A DNA stretch of 64,000 bases from Primulina eburnea (lineage: Eukaryota > Streptophyta > Magnoliopsida > Lamiales > Gesneriaceae). Location of the stretch: NCBI RefSeq assembly GCF_022965805.1, contig NC_133116.1, positions 8,080,601 to 8,144,600 on the forward strand, written 5' to 3'. Shown here piece by piece: positions 11,801 through 22,447 of the stretch (its first letter is position 1; every line of letters begins with the position of its first letter). The position numbers and the translations under genes were made by a program. Below the pieces are notes generated by a model that did not search any database, was not told the origin of the DNA, and saw only the letters and a program-made list of their open reading frames with translations.

Positions 11801-12959
11801 AATCTCTTCCAGATTCAACCCATATGTAGTGGGCGAAATCCTTAATATCCCAATTCGGCCGTCAGGTGAGGGTGATACGCTTTTTTGGAGATTCGATGAC
11901 AAAGGCAAATATACGGTACGGGATGGGTGTCGTCTTCAACGTGGATTGTTCTCTCCACCGGAGCACCAATCGGAGTATCATCTCGAATCTTGGTGGACGT
12001 TTATATGGAGTCTTTCTATACCACCTAAGGTGCGGCTGTTCTGGTGGAGTATTTCTCATGACTGTATCCCTGCTAATCAAAATCTATTTCGTCACCATGT
12101 CCCGGTTAGTGAATCTTGCTGCCTTTGTAATTATCCTTTGGATTCGACTGGTCACGCTCTTTTCTTCTGCGCTGCAATAAAACACCTGTGGAAAAGTTCC
12201 CCTTTCTACCGTATTATCAAGGGAGCATTGCAAACCAGTACGCTCGAGATATGCATGTGGTTGAGAAAACAATTGTCAAAGGAGGAGTTTGAAAATCTTG
12301 CAGTACACACATGGGGAGTCTGGAAAGAAAAGCAAAATTTCATCCATGGATCTAGGAGCAACCCGATGGCTGCCAATGTTCAATGGTGTTCTGCCATGAT
12401 TTGTGATTTTAGAAGAGCTCGTATGAAGGAAAAAATCCCCATTCAGTCTGTGGTGGGTACATCGGAAAGGAAGTGGAAGCCCCCAAGGACATACAATCTC
12501 AAGATGAATGTGGATGCAGCAGTGAATAAAGAAAAGAATCAGTACAGTGTAGGAGGTGTGGTTCGTGATTCACAGGGGCGTTTGTTGCTTGCTTTTGGTA
12601 AACAAATCAATCAACCATTATCAATGGTGCATGGGGAGCTGTTAGCAATCAGGGAAGGAATAAAGCTTTTGTATGACAATGATCTTCGAGATGTTCAAGT
12701 GGCCTCAGATTCCTTGTTGGCAGTGCAAGCAGTCACCACCAACCAGGAGAATCTTAGCTACATTGGTTCTTGTGTAGCAGAAATCAAAGATCAAACTCAG
12801 GCACCTATTATTTCAGAATTCATTCATGTGCGACGGAATGCTAATAGTGTTGCCCATTATTTGGCTCGCTTTGTTTTTTCTTCTCCCTCATCCTTTGTTT
12901 GGATGAATGGAGACTTTCCTGCTTGGTTGGTTCAACTTGTAATTGACGATTCTTTATAA
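8844..12959 (+). CDS. LINE ORF2: endonuclease-reverse transcriptase-RNase H
   Basis: An uninterrupted 1371-residue polyprotein. An apurinic-like endonuclease (about 1-235) opens with NIIVWNTRGLGNPRAF, has SETKM with the metal-binding Glu, the DFNEI motif (about 140) and the SDHRPI end motif (about 224). The reverse transcriptase (about 450-760) shows the DFRPISLCNVCYKI block, AFIPGRLITDNI, LDMSKAYDRVEW, GLRQGDPLSPYLF and the catalytic FADDS (about 694). A zf-RVT region with C/H pairs follows (about 1075-1120). A C-terminal RNase H domain (about 1215-1345) has NVDAAV, GELLAIREG and SDS acidic positions. It should nick the target and copy the element RNA there (target-primed reverse transcription). 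Odd points: GEDFNEI where GGDFNEI is usual, and PDKAPEPDGF where PDKAPGPDGF is usual. It starts inside the ORF1 stop. Confidence 0.97.
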   Translation: MNIIVWNTRGLGNPRAFRELGRLVAEKNPTLLFLSETKMREASCRWWKYKLGFSGCFMVDCRGQSGGLALLWKEPALVSIKSYSPGHIDCVVQETDMVWRFTGFYGHPETSLRHFSWDLLSRLRDVPELREIPWLVGEDFNEICFDSEKLGGNKRAPSQMQAFQEALDLCELQDLYCSGDIFTWVNRREPNMIIFERLDRFVADLKWRLLFPVARVSSLEFFHSDHRPICMRLKGDQINSYTGRRLNKPMFRFEKGWLLEDDCREVIEHGWGGRGPYCSIKERMESCKNALICWDNNQLRKTPRRLRAQRKNLNYLRTSSHWKSNTAQIKDLEAEIEKLATKEEIYWRQRSRETWLKDGDRNSRFFHSKASHRRSQNTISGMVSSQGDWCTEPRGISEIVMEYFERFFSSTNPSTFDINGVIESVVPKVDAHMNQILCAPFTEIEVRQALFDMHPDKAPEPDGFSPLFFQKFWAVVGPDVSKEVLRVLNEGVSVEAWNHTLVTLIPKVKDPVIMKDFRPISLCNVCYKIVSRAITNRLRPILSDLIDNSQSAFIPGRLITDNIIVGFEILHWMRTRKTGSNSYAALKLDMSKAYDRVEWEFLRQIMERLGFAGSWISRVMNCVTSVSYFFRVNQDVVGPLKPSRGLRQGDPLSPYLFVLCAHGLSTLLSAYEARGLFRGVKIASSCPLVTHLFFADDSLVFFRATMQEGARVKECLTQYEKASGQLVNYDKSALSFSPNSNPALMDMIKTILTIPVVHQHDLYLGLPTVSMRSKRLQFKYLIERVVKRIQGWGHKWFSSGGKEVLIKSILQAIPAYAMSCFRLPTMVCDDIEKECTNFWWGIDKGKRKMHWKPWDFLCRPKCRGGLSFRKLTEFNRALLAKQLWRLIRFPDSLAARVLKGRYYKHGSVLDAGLGGNPSYIWRSILWSKEILERGLIWRVGDGKSIKIFKDQWIPTMQSKMGEPMGAWDQEASVNELIIQGGWDVYLISSRFNPYVVGEILNIPIRPSGEGDTLFWRFDDKGKYTVRDGCRLQRGLFSPPEHQSEYHLESWWTFIWSLSIPPKVRLFWWSISHDCIPANQNLFRHHVPVSESCCLCNYPLDSTGHALFFCAAIKHLWKSSPFYRIIKGALQTSTLEICMWLRKQLSKEEFENLAVHTWGVWKEKQNFIHGSRSNPMAANVQWCSAMICDFRRARMKEKIPIQSVVGTSERKWKPPRTYNLKMNVDAAVNKEKNQYSVGGVVRDSQGRLLLAFGKQINQPLSMVHGELLAIREGIKLLYDNDLRDVQVASDSLLAVQAVTTNQENLSYIGSCVAEIKDQTQAPIISEFIHVRRNANSVAHYLARFVFSSPSSFVWMNGDFPAWLVQLVIDDSL

Positions 12960-12988
12960 TAAAATTGCAAGTCTTACCGTCAAAAAAA

Positions 12989-13006
12989 GATAATGTTCTC
13001 ATATAC
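12989..13006 (+). repeat. LINE target-site duplication, 3' copy
   Basis: Exact second copy of the 18-bp sequence at 7351-7368, directly after the A7 tail. Confidence 0.95.
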
Positions 13007-13238
13007 GGTCAAATATGAACTTTTGATTTCTTAAAAATATGTTTCGAATATCTCCATTATATTTTCATTCTACAAAATTTAATGAAGATACATGAATTTG
13101 AATATTCCCAGCATTTTTATGTGAACCAATGTTTTCTGAGTCAAACCAGTGATCAAATCAGTATAGCTTAAAAAATGGTTCAACCAATCTGACGATTAAA
13201 TTAACGCCCGTATCAGAAAACTTTTATATTATATAAAA

Positions 13239-14817
13239 CTAGTTTTTCACCCGTGCGATGCACGGACAATTAATTTATTTAATTGATGATTAGAATTAAA
13301 AAATATGATAATCTATTTCATTTTTTCTACATGATTTTTTATCAAACTGAAATGTTTATTGTTTTCATATACATATAGATCATAACAATGAAACACTGAA
13401 TAAAAAAATCATTTTTGTATTTCGATGAAAATTAATATCATGCTTGTATTAGACAATGAATGACATAACGTGTTTGTCAGTTATCGTATACACATATAAA
13501 TTTATGTACTATGTTCAAAACAGTTATTGCAACAAAATAAAATGATAAACATGATACAAAATTTTAATGTTGTTTAAATTATCGTATACACATATTTTTT
13601 CATGTTATTTTAACATTAATTACTTATTTTAATTTTTAAAACATATTTGGATGAAAAAAACTTAGTTTAATCCTTATTCTATATTTTTGTTATATCTGCA
13701 TATTAATATTTTGATAATAAACTTCGTTTATCTTGAAGTTGTAATTACATTAGGACAAACAATTGTGGAATAATTTTTCAAAAAAATTACTTATTCAAAA
13801 ATGTAAACTACTTATTCGTCATTTTATTTTTTCTTGCCTTCGTGTGAAAAAAGTATTTAATATGTTTTGGAACATGGGTTGATTGTGGAATAATTTTTCA
13901 AAAAAATATCGTATTTGGTGTTAAGGTGGCCTCAATCTTAATTTTAAAACATGCGCTATTTTATGTTAGTATTGTGATGATGATGTTAATTTGATTCGTT
14001 AATTTATAAAATTATTTAATTGAAGGAAAAGTTTTGAAATTTGTGTCAAATTTCAAAAAAATTTAATACAGAATTTAGTTTATAATTTCAAGAATAGAAT
14101 TAAATTTTTGGAATTGAAATTGGAAATGTAATTTAAATTGGTTTCTAATTCCGAGAGATATTTAATACAAGTTTATAAAAGTATTTACATATTAAAAGAT
14201 ATTAATTTTAATTTCTAAAATGTTTTTTTTCGAAGTAAAATATTTGAAATCTGTTTCAAGTGTCATAGTTCATATTTAAATTTTGAATATTAATTTGAAT
14301 TTGATTTATAATTCCCATAATAAAATAAATTTTTTGGATTTGAAATTTGAATTGTAATTTAATTTGGTTTCTAATTTCCAGATTAAATTCAAGTTTCAAG
14401 CCAGAAACACTCAAACACACATACATTAATCTACGGTTTTAATATTGAATTAAATATGCACATTTATTAAAATATATTTAGTCACATATTTCGGTTTTTT
14501 TTTCTTTTTAGTAGTTTATATTTAAATTTTGAATATTAATTTAAATTTATTTTATAATTTCCATAATGAAATTAATTTTTTGAATTTGAAATTTGAAATG
14601 TAATTTAATTTGATTTCTAATTTTTAGATTAGATTCAAGTTTCAAGCATTCTACACACATACATTAATATATAATTTTAATATTAAATTAAATATTCTCA
14701 ATACATTTATTGAACATAAATCTAGGCACATATTTCGTTTTTTTCCTTTTTTAGAAAATATATTTTGACGGGAAATTACTAAAAATAGCAACAACTCTGT
14801 TTTTATATATATATAGA
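13239..14817 (-). mobile_element. Non-autonomous Helitron
   Basis: On the minus strand the element starts TCTATATATATATAAAAACA (at 14817) and ends with a hairpin CCGTGCATCGCACGG, 8 nt of spacer (GTGAAAAA) and CTAG (at 13239). A 5' TC, a 3' hairpin about 10 nt before CTRR, and insertion between host A and T are the Helitron hallmarks; here the flanking bases are A and T as required. There is no TSD, as expected, and no RepHel coding sequence in 1579 bp. The body is very AT-rich and contains internal tandem duplications. The hairpin and CTAG end are clear; the 5' end lies in a TA repeat and is less certain. Confidence 0.72.
14020..14760. repeat. About 245-bp tandem duplication inside the Helitron
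   Basis: Roughly 14270-14515 and 14516-14760 are aligned copies sharing TTAAATTTTGAATATTAATT, the CACACATACATTAAT block and a T-rich end. A third, more decayed copy covers about 14020-14265. Confidence 0.7.
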
Positions 14818-15116
14818 TAATAATATAATATAATATAATAAATAATATATTTTAAATTGTAAATATCTTAAATGTATATATATACATAATAAAAAGTATA
14901 TATTTATCCAAATATAAAATCTTAACAATATATAATCAAATATAATTACATAAATATTTTTAAAAAATAAATAAATCATAATAAGATATAATATTATTAA
15001 AATAATATTTTTAATAAAGTTCAAATCAAAATCATCATATATATATATATATATATATAACAAAAAAATAAAATTTTAAAGATAAAAAATAATTTTTTAA
15101 AAAAAATTTAAAATGT
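14818..15116. other. AT-rich low-complexity spacer
   Basis: Almost pure A/T with a (TA)n run at about 15036-15059. The open frame at 14803-15063 is a translation of this low-complexity DNA and is not a gene. Confidence 0.7.
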
Positions 15117-15310
15117 GTGAATTGGTAGAACCGGTTCTTGACCAGTTCTGACTGATTTTGACCGATGCAACCGGCTTTTGACAAGTTTTGATCGGTTCTG
15201 ACTGATTTGACGGGTGAAACGGTTTTTTGTACTTTTCTGACATTTGATCGATTCTCGGTTAAATTAATTAGCTCGATTCAGTTTTGAAAACACTGCGTAT
15301 AGATTCCCTT
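15117..15310. repeat. ACCGGTTC / GACCGATT degenerate repeat block
   Basis: A run of related short motifs (GAACCGGTTCTTGACCAG, GTTTTGATCGGTTCTGACTG and variants). A similar block is found left of the Helitron at about 13130-13235 (AACCAGTGATCAAATCAG and so on), so the Helitron may have inserted into an older element that carried these motifs. Confidence 0.45.
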
Positions 15311-15419
15311 AAGCTTAATGTCATGTCTACAGGGCGAGACTATTTTTTTTTATAATTATTTTCGTTTTGTTTTCTCAAGGACCGATATGTTCTAATAACA
15401 TGCAAGTTAATTGTTAAAA

Positions 15420-15601
15420 GAATGAGTCTCATGTGAGACCGTCTCACGGATCATAATCCGTGAGACGGGTCAATCATACTCATATTTACAATAAAAAGTA
15501 ATACTATTAGCATGAAAAGTAATATTTTTTTATGGGTGACCCAAATAAAATATCCGTCTCACAAATACGATCCGTGAGACCGTCTCACACAAGTTTTTGT
15601 C
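15420..15601 (-). mobile_element. 182-bp foldback MITE family, copy 2
   Basis: Same family as 4439-4618 in inverse orientation. Perfect 9-bp TSD TTGTTAAAA at 15411-15419 and 15602-15610. Confidence 0.88.
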
Positions 15602-15672
15602 TTGTTAAAATAGGGCACTTCTTAAATATTTAAAGAAAAGTTGCCAAAAGAGGCACATACTATTTATTAAAA

Positions 15673-15854
15673 GGCAAAAACTTGTGTGAGACGGTCTCAC
15701 GAGTCATATTTTGTGAGACGGATCTTTATTTGGATAATCCATAAAAAAATATAACTTTTTATGCTAAGAGTATTACTATTTATTGTGAATATGGACAGTG
15801 TTGACCCGTCTCACAGATTGAGATCCGTGAGACGGTCTCACATGAGACCTACTC
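15673..15854 (+). mobile_element. 182-bp foldback MITE family, copy 3
   Basis: Full length, GGCAAAAAC...CCTACTC. Perfect 9-bp TSD TTATTAAAA at 15664-15672 and 15855-15863. Confidence 0.88.
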
Positions 15855-15899
15855 TTATTAAAAAATCAATCCTGAACAGAATAATTAATTTTCATGTTT

Positions 15900-16081
15900 G
15901 AATGTGTCTCATGTGAGACCGTCTCACGGATACTAATCTGTGAGACTGATTAACTCTACCCATATTCATAATAAAAAGTAATACTCTTAGCATAAAAAAT
16001 AATATTTTTTCATGGATGACCCAAATAAGAGATCCGTCTCACAAATTACACCCATGAGACCGTCTCATACAAGTTTTTGTT
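15900..16081 (-). mobile_element. 182-bp foldback MITE family, copy 4
   Basis: Full length, inverse orientation, slightly diverged (palindrome reads CCCATGAGACCGTCTCATAC at one end). The flanks TTCATGTTT and TTCTTCTTT match at 7 of 9 positions, consistent with a decayed TSD. Confidence 0.78.
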
Positions 16082-16463
16082 TTCTTCTTTTTTTCTAATT
16101 TATATATAATTCTTATTTAAATATAAATAAAATTAATTATAAAGAAATTTCACACAGTGTCTGCCAAATCCCATTAATATCCCCATCTTTATAACCCTTT
16201 TGCTCCCCAGTAGGAGGATAATTTCGACCTTTCATACGGAGGCCGACTCACCAAAGAACAAAGCGTCGTTTCATTGAAAGCGAAGCCTCCAAAGTCCAAA
16301 ACATATAGAACATCACCCGGGCTAGCATTAAACCTCCGTTGAATTTCCTATCAATCGCTACAATTTCATTCGCAACTTTTTTCCCACCAATTACTGATTA
16401 TTTGCGGATTTAGATGCAGAAGAATTGTGTGTATTATTGTGCATTCAAGTGATCTGGGAGGGG
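16082..16463 (+). promoter_or_regulatory. Promoter and 5' leader of the RING membrane-protein gene
   Basis: Between the MITE cluster and the ATG. The downstream half (from about 16190) is less AT-rich and reads like a 5' UTR. The stretch 16425-16463 is open in frame with the gene, so a start 13 codons earlier cannot be excluded. Confidence 0.4.
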
Positions 16464-19400
16464 ATGATGAATTGGAATAGAATTTTGAAGTCTTTACAAG
16501 TAGTCGTGGCGCATGGGTTTCTGTTCTCGTTCACTCTTTTTCTTTCTCTCAAGCTTCATGGCGCTTTTAATTATACTTGGTGGTCTGTACTCGTTTTCTC
16601 GATCTTTTTTTCATTCAAGGTTTTTTGGGGTTTTTTTTTTTTAATTCATGTGCTTGATTGTCAGGAAATTCGTTTTGTGTGTGTTTTTTTATTTCCTCTG
16701 TTAGATTTTCAAGCAATTTTATTTGATTTTATGCTTGATTATCAAGAAAAGATGGTAACTTTGTATAATTTGCACAGGGGATGTTGATGTTGACATAATT
16801 GAGATACAAAAAGTGGAATTTTGTTTGTTTGGATTTGTGTGAATTTCATATGATTGATTGTATGTGGTGATTCATTGTAGATTCTTTTTTCTTCTCCCCT
16901 TTCATTTGTCTTATTGAGTATGCTTTCCAGCTTTGCTGCATTTTTATTTTCAAGTTCCTATTCCAATCTCTTTTAACTGAAATAATAGAAATTTTTATGT
17001 TTAATTTGTTTGGCGTGGTCATAATAATATGTATCAGGTCTTCCTAACTACTAGCCCAAAATGATATTTGACATGAAGCTCGATGGTGTAGACAATTGCT
17101 TTGATTTGAATGAAATGTAATCCTATTTTGTTGTTCTCCATTATATTTATAAATTTATAGATTTAGACTCGTGTATAAAGGAATTCAGACTTGTTGTAGA
17201 AGTTCTAGTGCAGTTCGGATTTGACTTTTGCAGGAGGAATGGATTTCCAAGCTCTATAAGTACTCATTTACAGAATCTGTTTTCATTTAGGAATGTTGAA
17301 CTTGTTTGTCAGCACAAACGTGTTACATGATCATGCTAGCTTAATTCATATTTTGTTGCTGTCGCATAGTTTGTCCATTATTGGGTTTAAAGTTCAAACC
17401 AATACATTTCTAGTCGTTATATAGCCAAAGAAACTGGTTGGGATTTGATTATAATAATCCTGCATTTCCTGCTTTTTTTTATCTGGTAGTGATCATGCCT
17501 ACTGAGCTTTTATGTGTGTTTATCTTCCAGCCTTTTCCGATACTGAGTCGATTCCATTTCCTTTTATCTCTGTAGGTTGATATTTTCTCCTCTCTGGTTA
17601 TTTCATGCGGTTGTAGCAAGGGGGAGATTCTCCTTACCAGCTCCATCTATGCCTCATGATCGCCGAGTATGATACCTTACAATACATCAATTAATATATT
17701 GCTAGTTCACGTGACAAGTAAATGCACGCACGCACACAGACTCCACCATCACCACCACTCAAACAAAAATTAAATGCGTTCTTTGGCTACAACTTAAAAA
17801 TGACTTGCCCTCTTCTATGGCCAGTGGGCACCATTTCATTCTGTCATGGCCACACCATTGCTCGTTGCTTTCGAACTACTTCTGTGTGTATATCTCGAGA
17901 GAAGATATGGTAATTTCTCTCGCTCTCTATTCCTTGGTAATTGCTTAAAAGTTTGTACAATCAATATAATGTTGGTCCATCGTTCCTCGTTATTTTTCTT
18001 AAACGTCACTTTTATTATCTTTTAGCATATAAACATGTAACTATAACTGTATATAATTTATGGAATGTGGTGAATGGCAGCTGTGAATTTGAAGATTGTA
18101 TTTCTGCCTCTGCTAGCCCTGGAAACTGCGATTTTGGTTGATAACATCAGGTAATACTTCCCTTCCTCGTAAAGAAGTTATTTCTGTATTCTTATCCCGA
18201 GGATTTAATATTTTTGTTCAGGATTGTGTAAATGAGTTTAGACAAGAGTGACTGTTATTTGTTATTGTTTTGTTGTTAAGGATGTGTCGATCCCTTATGC
18301 CTGGAGATGACGAAAATATCAATGATGAGGCAATATGGGAAACTCTACCTGTAAGATTGTATAAAGCCTTAACTAAATAATCCAAAAACTGAATTTGCAT
18401 TGATTGGTTCCATTTTTCTAACGTGGTTATTACTGCACTATTTCAATGGACACCATGATGAAGTTAGAAATCTCGATTCTTGGACTAGTGATACACTAAA
18501 TCATCACATAGTCTAAGATACGGATTCATTTTCTTGGGTCACACGAAGCTCTGGTTCTAATTTATTTTCAAAAAATTGTCACACCAGTCACATGCAATAT
18601 TTAGAACGGTAAGTGGTCAATGAATTATATCAATTTTTAATTATGAAACCGTCCGTATTCAAGAAACTGTAAACTGGAAAATCGGGAAAAAAATAGTGAA
18701 CTTAAAAATGGCATTCATGATTCATCTGTAAAGAAAACATTTCATGTCATAATTCTCCCCTTTCCAGATGATATTATCATGGACTTTACCCAAAAATGGA
18801 TGTTTTCTTTTGCATACTGTATAGTTGTTCAACGAAGAAGTGGCTATTTACCTTTTTCTAAACTTTTGAATACTGATGGCCACCATAATTAATATCATTT
18901 GTTCAAAAAAATTTCTGATTTATGTTGGTTGGTATATTCTTGTGCATCATTTTTTTTTTCCCACTCATTCTTTACCTAAAGTTTTCATATTTCTTTTTCA
19001 GCACTTTTGGGTTGTGATATCAATGGTCTTCTTCATTGCTGCGACAGCATTTACACTTCTGAAGCTATGTGGTAATTCAACTTGTGTGCTATTAAGATAT
19101 CTTATAATGTTTTACTCCTGGGTTCCATCCATTTGACAATCTTAAACACATATATACTAAGGTATGAGATGAGAACACAAGAAATGATTAACAAAAATTA
19201 TAGTATATGAGTTAAAAGAAGGAAAGGGAGAAAGAGAACAAAAAACTGGTGTTACACGACTAGGAAGATGGATACTTTTTACCCTTTCAGTATCAACTCA
19301 AAGGTAATAAAATCATACAGAGTTTTCAAATTCAACACATTAATTATCATGTGGACACCATGATCATGATAGTTAATTTTCTTACCTCATATACTGCTTA

Positions 19401-21901
19401 AGGCTTTCTCACCCTAAGCTATTTAGAGTTTGAGACAAAAAACGAGTGTTCAACAACTCTGCTAGAAACAGATTCCTTACATCTTGTTGATGTTATGCTT
19501 CAAATCAATTGTTTTTCTCTCTTGATGCAGATGCACTTGCTTGTCAATATTTTTTCTTTGTAACTGAAATTTCTAATTAATTCTTCATATAATTTTTCAT
19601 TAACTAATTAATTTATACAGTTTATGCTGTTCATCTTGGGTTTAATGTCATATCTTCATTGAATATTTCTCTATTTTTCTGGGATTTATGCAGGTGATGT
19701 CACTGGCCTTGGTTGGTGGGATCTATTTATCAATTACGGGTATATACAATTCTCTTTTTCCTGCATTTACTGTACATATTGTCTTGTGTGGTGCATGCTG
19801 AAGCGGAAAAAAATATTATTTTAGTGTTGCAGAGTGCTTTGCCTTTCTTATTTGCACCAAGTGGTACAATCCCGCAATCCACAGGCGTTCTCATCTTACA
19901 GCAGCCACTTCATCTTCAACAAATGTTAGATATTTTAACTGGACTAACGGTGCCATGGTAGCTTCAGAGGATGATAATCAAGAAAGCAGAACGTGCAGTT
20001 TACATGACATTGGTGGGCACGCGATGAAAATTCCACTTATTGGTTTTCAGGTCTTATTGTTCATGTACTTGGAGGTAAGCCAAATTAGTTAAGTTTCAGA
20101 TTTTATAAATGCTTTCGAATGTTGATAAAGAGTTATTATGTTGTCGATTCCAGGGAACTCCACCTGGTGCTAAATACATTCCAATTCCATTATTGTTTTC
20201 TCCCCTTCTTTTGCTTCAAGGAGCCGGATTGTTGTTTGCCATATTTAGGTTTTATGAGAAAGTCATATTATTAGTACATAACGGCAGTTCAAGAAGGTCC
20301 TTTAGACTACCACCAAGCGTTTATGAGTATATGGGCTTCCTGCGTCGTGGGTCGAGGTACTGACATTAAGTTGACGGAAGGTGCGAAACTACCTTGTTAT
20401 TTATGTAATTTACTCTTGCTAATTATTTCCAATATCAGGTTATTGGGCTGGTGGTCAATTGATGAAGGAAGTCGAGAAGAGCAAGCTCGGCTATATTGTA
20501 CCGGGGAATCCGGGTGAATTTTCTGAACTTTATTTTGGACCACTCAGTGATTGTTGGAGATAAATTGTTATATAGAAGATATAGTTAGGGAAATTTGTTT
20601 TTTTGGTTTTGTATGTTTGATTTTTTTCAATTTTGGTTATTTATCTTATAAATTTCAATTTTAGTCATATATCTTCCTATTTTTAACAATTTTAGTACTT
20701 TTCATTGGGATTATTGATGTGACAATACACACTTCAGCGTCACATCAGTATTGCAGTGGCGTCACATCAGCATCACGTCAGAAAAAAATTAAAATTGCCA
20801 AAAAACAATGATAACGGACTAAAACTGAAATTTGACGATATAGAAGACTAAAATCGCAAATAGACAAACATAAATGACCAAAAAACAATTTTCCAATATT
20901 GTTATCATATTTTTGAAAAAAGAATATGCTATCATTGCATGAATTTGAATCATGAACATTGTTTATTCCTAGCAGGTATAATACATTTTCGCCAGATGAT
21001 GTGAAGAAAATGCCCAAGACGGATCTTGCAAAGGAGGTGATTATCGTGGTGTCTTTAAATTGATGGAATTTTAGTTTTCTTTACTTCCACCAACTTTTTT
21101 TTTATATTCTGCTGATGCTACGAATACTACATACTTGAATAAGTGTGGCTGGCATTGTATTATATTTTTTCCCTAGATATGGAAACTCCAATCCGCCCTT
21201 GCTGAGCAAACGGAAATCACAAACATTACCCAGAATGAGTTCGAAAGTCTTCAAAATGTAATGCTCATTAAATTTTATTTCATACTCGCTACTTTCCTGT
21301 TATGTAGTTGTGAAGCTTATGTTATTGGACTTTGAACGCTGTCTCTAATGGTGATTGGGGAGAACAAATAAATAGGTAATCAAGATAAAAAAATATAAAT
21401 GATGACACATTCGGAACACATTGAGATGTTATATTGTGGTCAACTAGGCGCCCAGCACACCCTCAAGTTCTTGCCATAGGTGCCTCAAAATGTGAATATA
21501 TATTAATCTTGCTTGTTTATTGTGTCAGGACAAAATCCTGTGTCGAGTTTGCTTCGATGAACAAATAAATATGGTTCTTCTCCCTTGTAGACATCATGTT
21601 CTTTGCAGGTATTACCTATATCCCTCTTATCATTATTTCATTTTGCTCATCTTGTCTGTTCTCTGTGTCTGAGAAATGAATATTAATGTCCTAAATATGT
21701 TGCATTTAAGTTGTTGGTCTTAAATAATCCGAGCTTCCCCATCCAATCTCTCTCTGACTCGTAATTTATCTTATGCCTCGATGTTTAAAAATGTTAATTC
21801 TTCGTTCCTGAATTATAAACAGTGTATGTTGCGAAAGATGCAAGAAATGCCCCATATGTCGTGTATGCATTGAAGAGCGTCTACCTGTATATGATGTGTA
21901 G
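16464..21901 (+). CDS. TMEM185-like membrane protein with C-terminal RING finger
   Basis: Fourteen exons join in frame: 16464-16582, 17576-17666, 17825-17909, 18081-18150, 18281-18350, 19002-19071, 19694-19739, 19825-20074, 20154-20356, 20439-20513, 20976-21036, 21177-21257, 21529-21608, 21823-21901 (459 residues). The N-terminal two thirds has several hydrophobic segments with conserved blocks (FHAVVARGRFSLPAP, MCRSLMPGDD, GDVTGLGWWDLFINYG, LLGWWSIDEGSREEQARLY), as in the plant transmembrane Fragile-X-F-associated family. A C3HC4-type RING sits at residues 412-446 (CRVC, PCRHHVLC, CPIC) and the protein ends LPVYDV. RING proteins usually act as E3 ubiquitin ligases, so a membrane-anchored ligase is likely, though the substrate is unknown. 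The exon 1 donor at 16583 was chosen because it restores the WW-LIFSPLW block; the start could be 16425 or 16467. Intron 10 holds a MITE. Confidence 0.9.
20588..20896. mobile_element. Mutator-like MITE inside intron 10 of the RING gene
   Basis: About 100-bp imperfect terminal inverted repeats: left GGGAAATTTGTTTTTTTGGT, right (complement) TGGAAAATTGTTTTTTGGTC, both continuing through TTTCAATTTTAGTC-like sequence. The flanks ATATAGTTA and ATATTGTTA match at 8 of 9. Direct CGTCACATCAG motifs lie in the centre. Confidence 0.6.
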
Positions 21902-22447
21902 CTCTGCTGGTTTTACCGACGAATTTCCAGGTAAAGAGAAATACTGTAGTTGAGTCACTCGAGCAACATGAAGCATTGATTTAAGGGGTGATTGCAGTTT
22001 TATCAAGTCATTTCACCATCCCAATATAAACAGCTTGGTTTATATTATGTTGTGTATATTTTTCATAGTACTGTTGGCTGACTTAGTCTCACCATATTGT
22101 ATAGAATTATTACACACAAAACATATTTATCTTCACTTGGGAAGTGATAAAGGTTGTCCTTTCTTTCCTTCGTCAAAAACTTTTTTGTGTCACGTTATTT
22201 GTGAACATTAGCATATGCAGATATCGTGTGGTTATTCTTATCCTTTTTAGTGAGCAGAAAAAAAAAAAAAAAAAAAGAAACGATATCACAATCCCTTTCA
22301 TTTACTATAATATACTCTCTCTATCTCAACCAAATCCATAAATTAATTGGTAACAAATAAACTATTCTTTTGTGAAATCATTCCCAAAAAATATAGATAA
22401 AAAAGAACGACGTTAAAAACAGACAGGAGCCGCAAGAAATCATTCAT
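21902..22447. other. Convergent 3' flanks of the RING gene and LAR
   Basis: The two genes converge here, 546 bp apart. An A-run lies at about 22258-22276. No further gene is seen. Confidence 0.5.

Larger units (their letters stand above)
7369..12988 (+). mobile_element. Full-length L1-type LINE retrotransposon
   Basis: A 5620-bp non-LTR retrotransposon bounded by a perfect 18-bp TSD and ending in an A7 tail (12982-12988). It has a leader of about 150 bp, ORF1 (nucleic-acid-binding protein) and ORF2 (endonuclease, reverse transcriptase, zinc-binding region and RNase H). Neither ORF has a premature stop. Intact ORFs plus an identical TSD imply a recent insertion. The very short A tail and short leader may be normal for this plant L1 clade or may reflect slight 5' truncation. 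Flanking DNA shows no gene that the insertion disrupts. Confidence 0.96.

Noticed and set aside
17722..18141. Open frames 17722-17913 and 17941-18141
   Set aside because: They mix exon and intron sequence of the RING gene in the wrong frame; the spliced model explains the coding parts.
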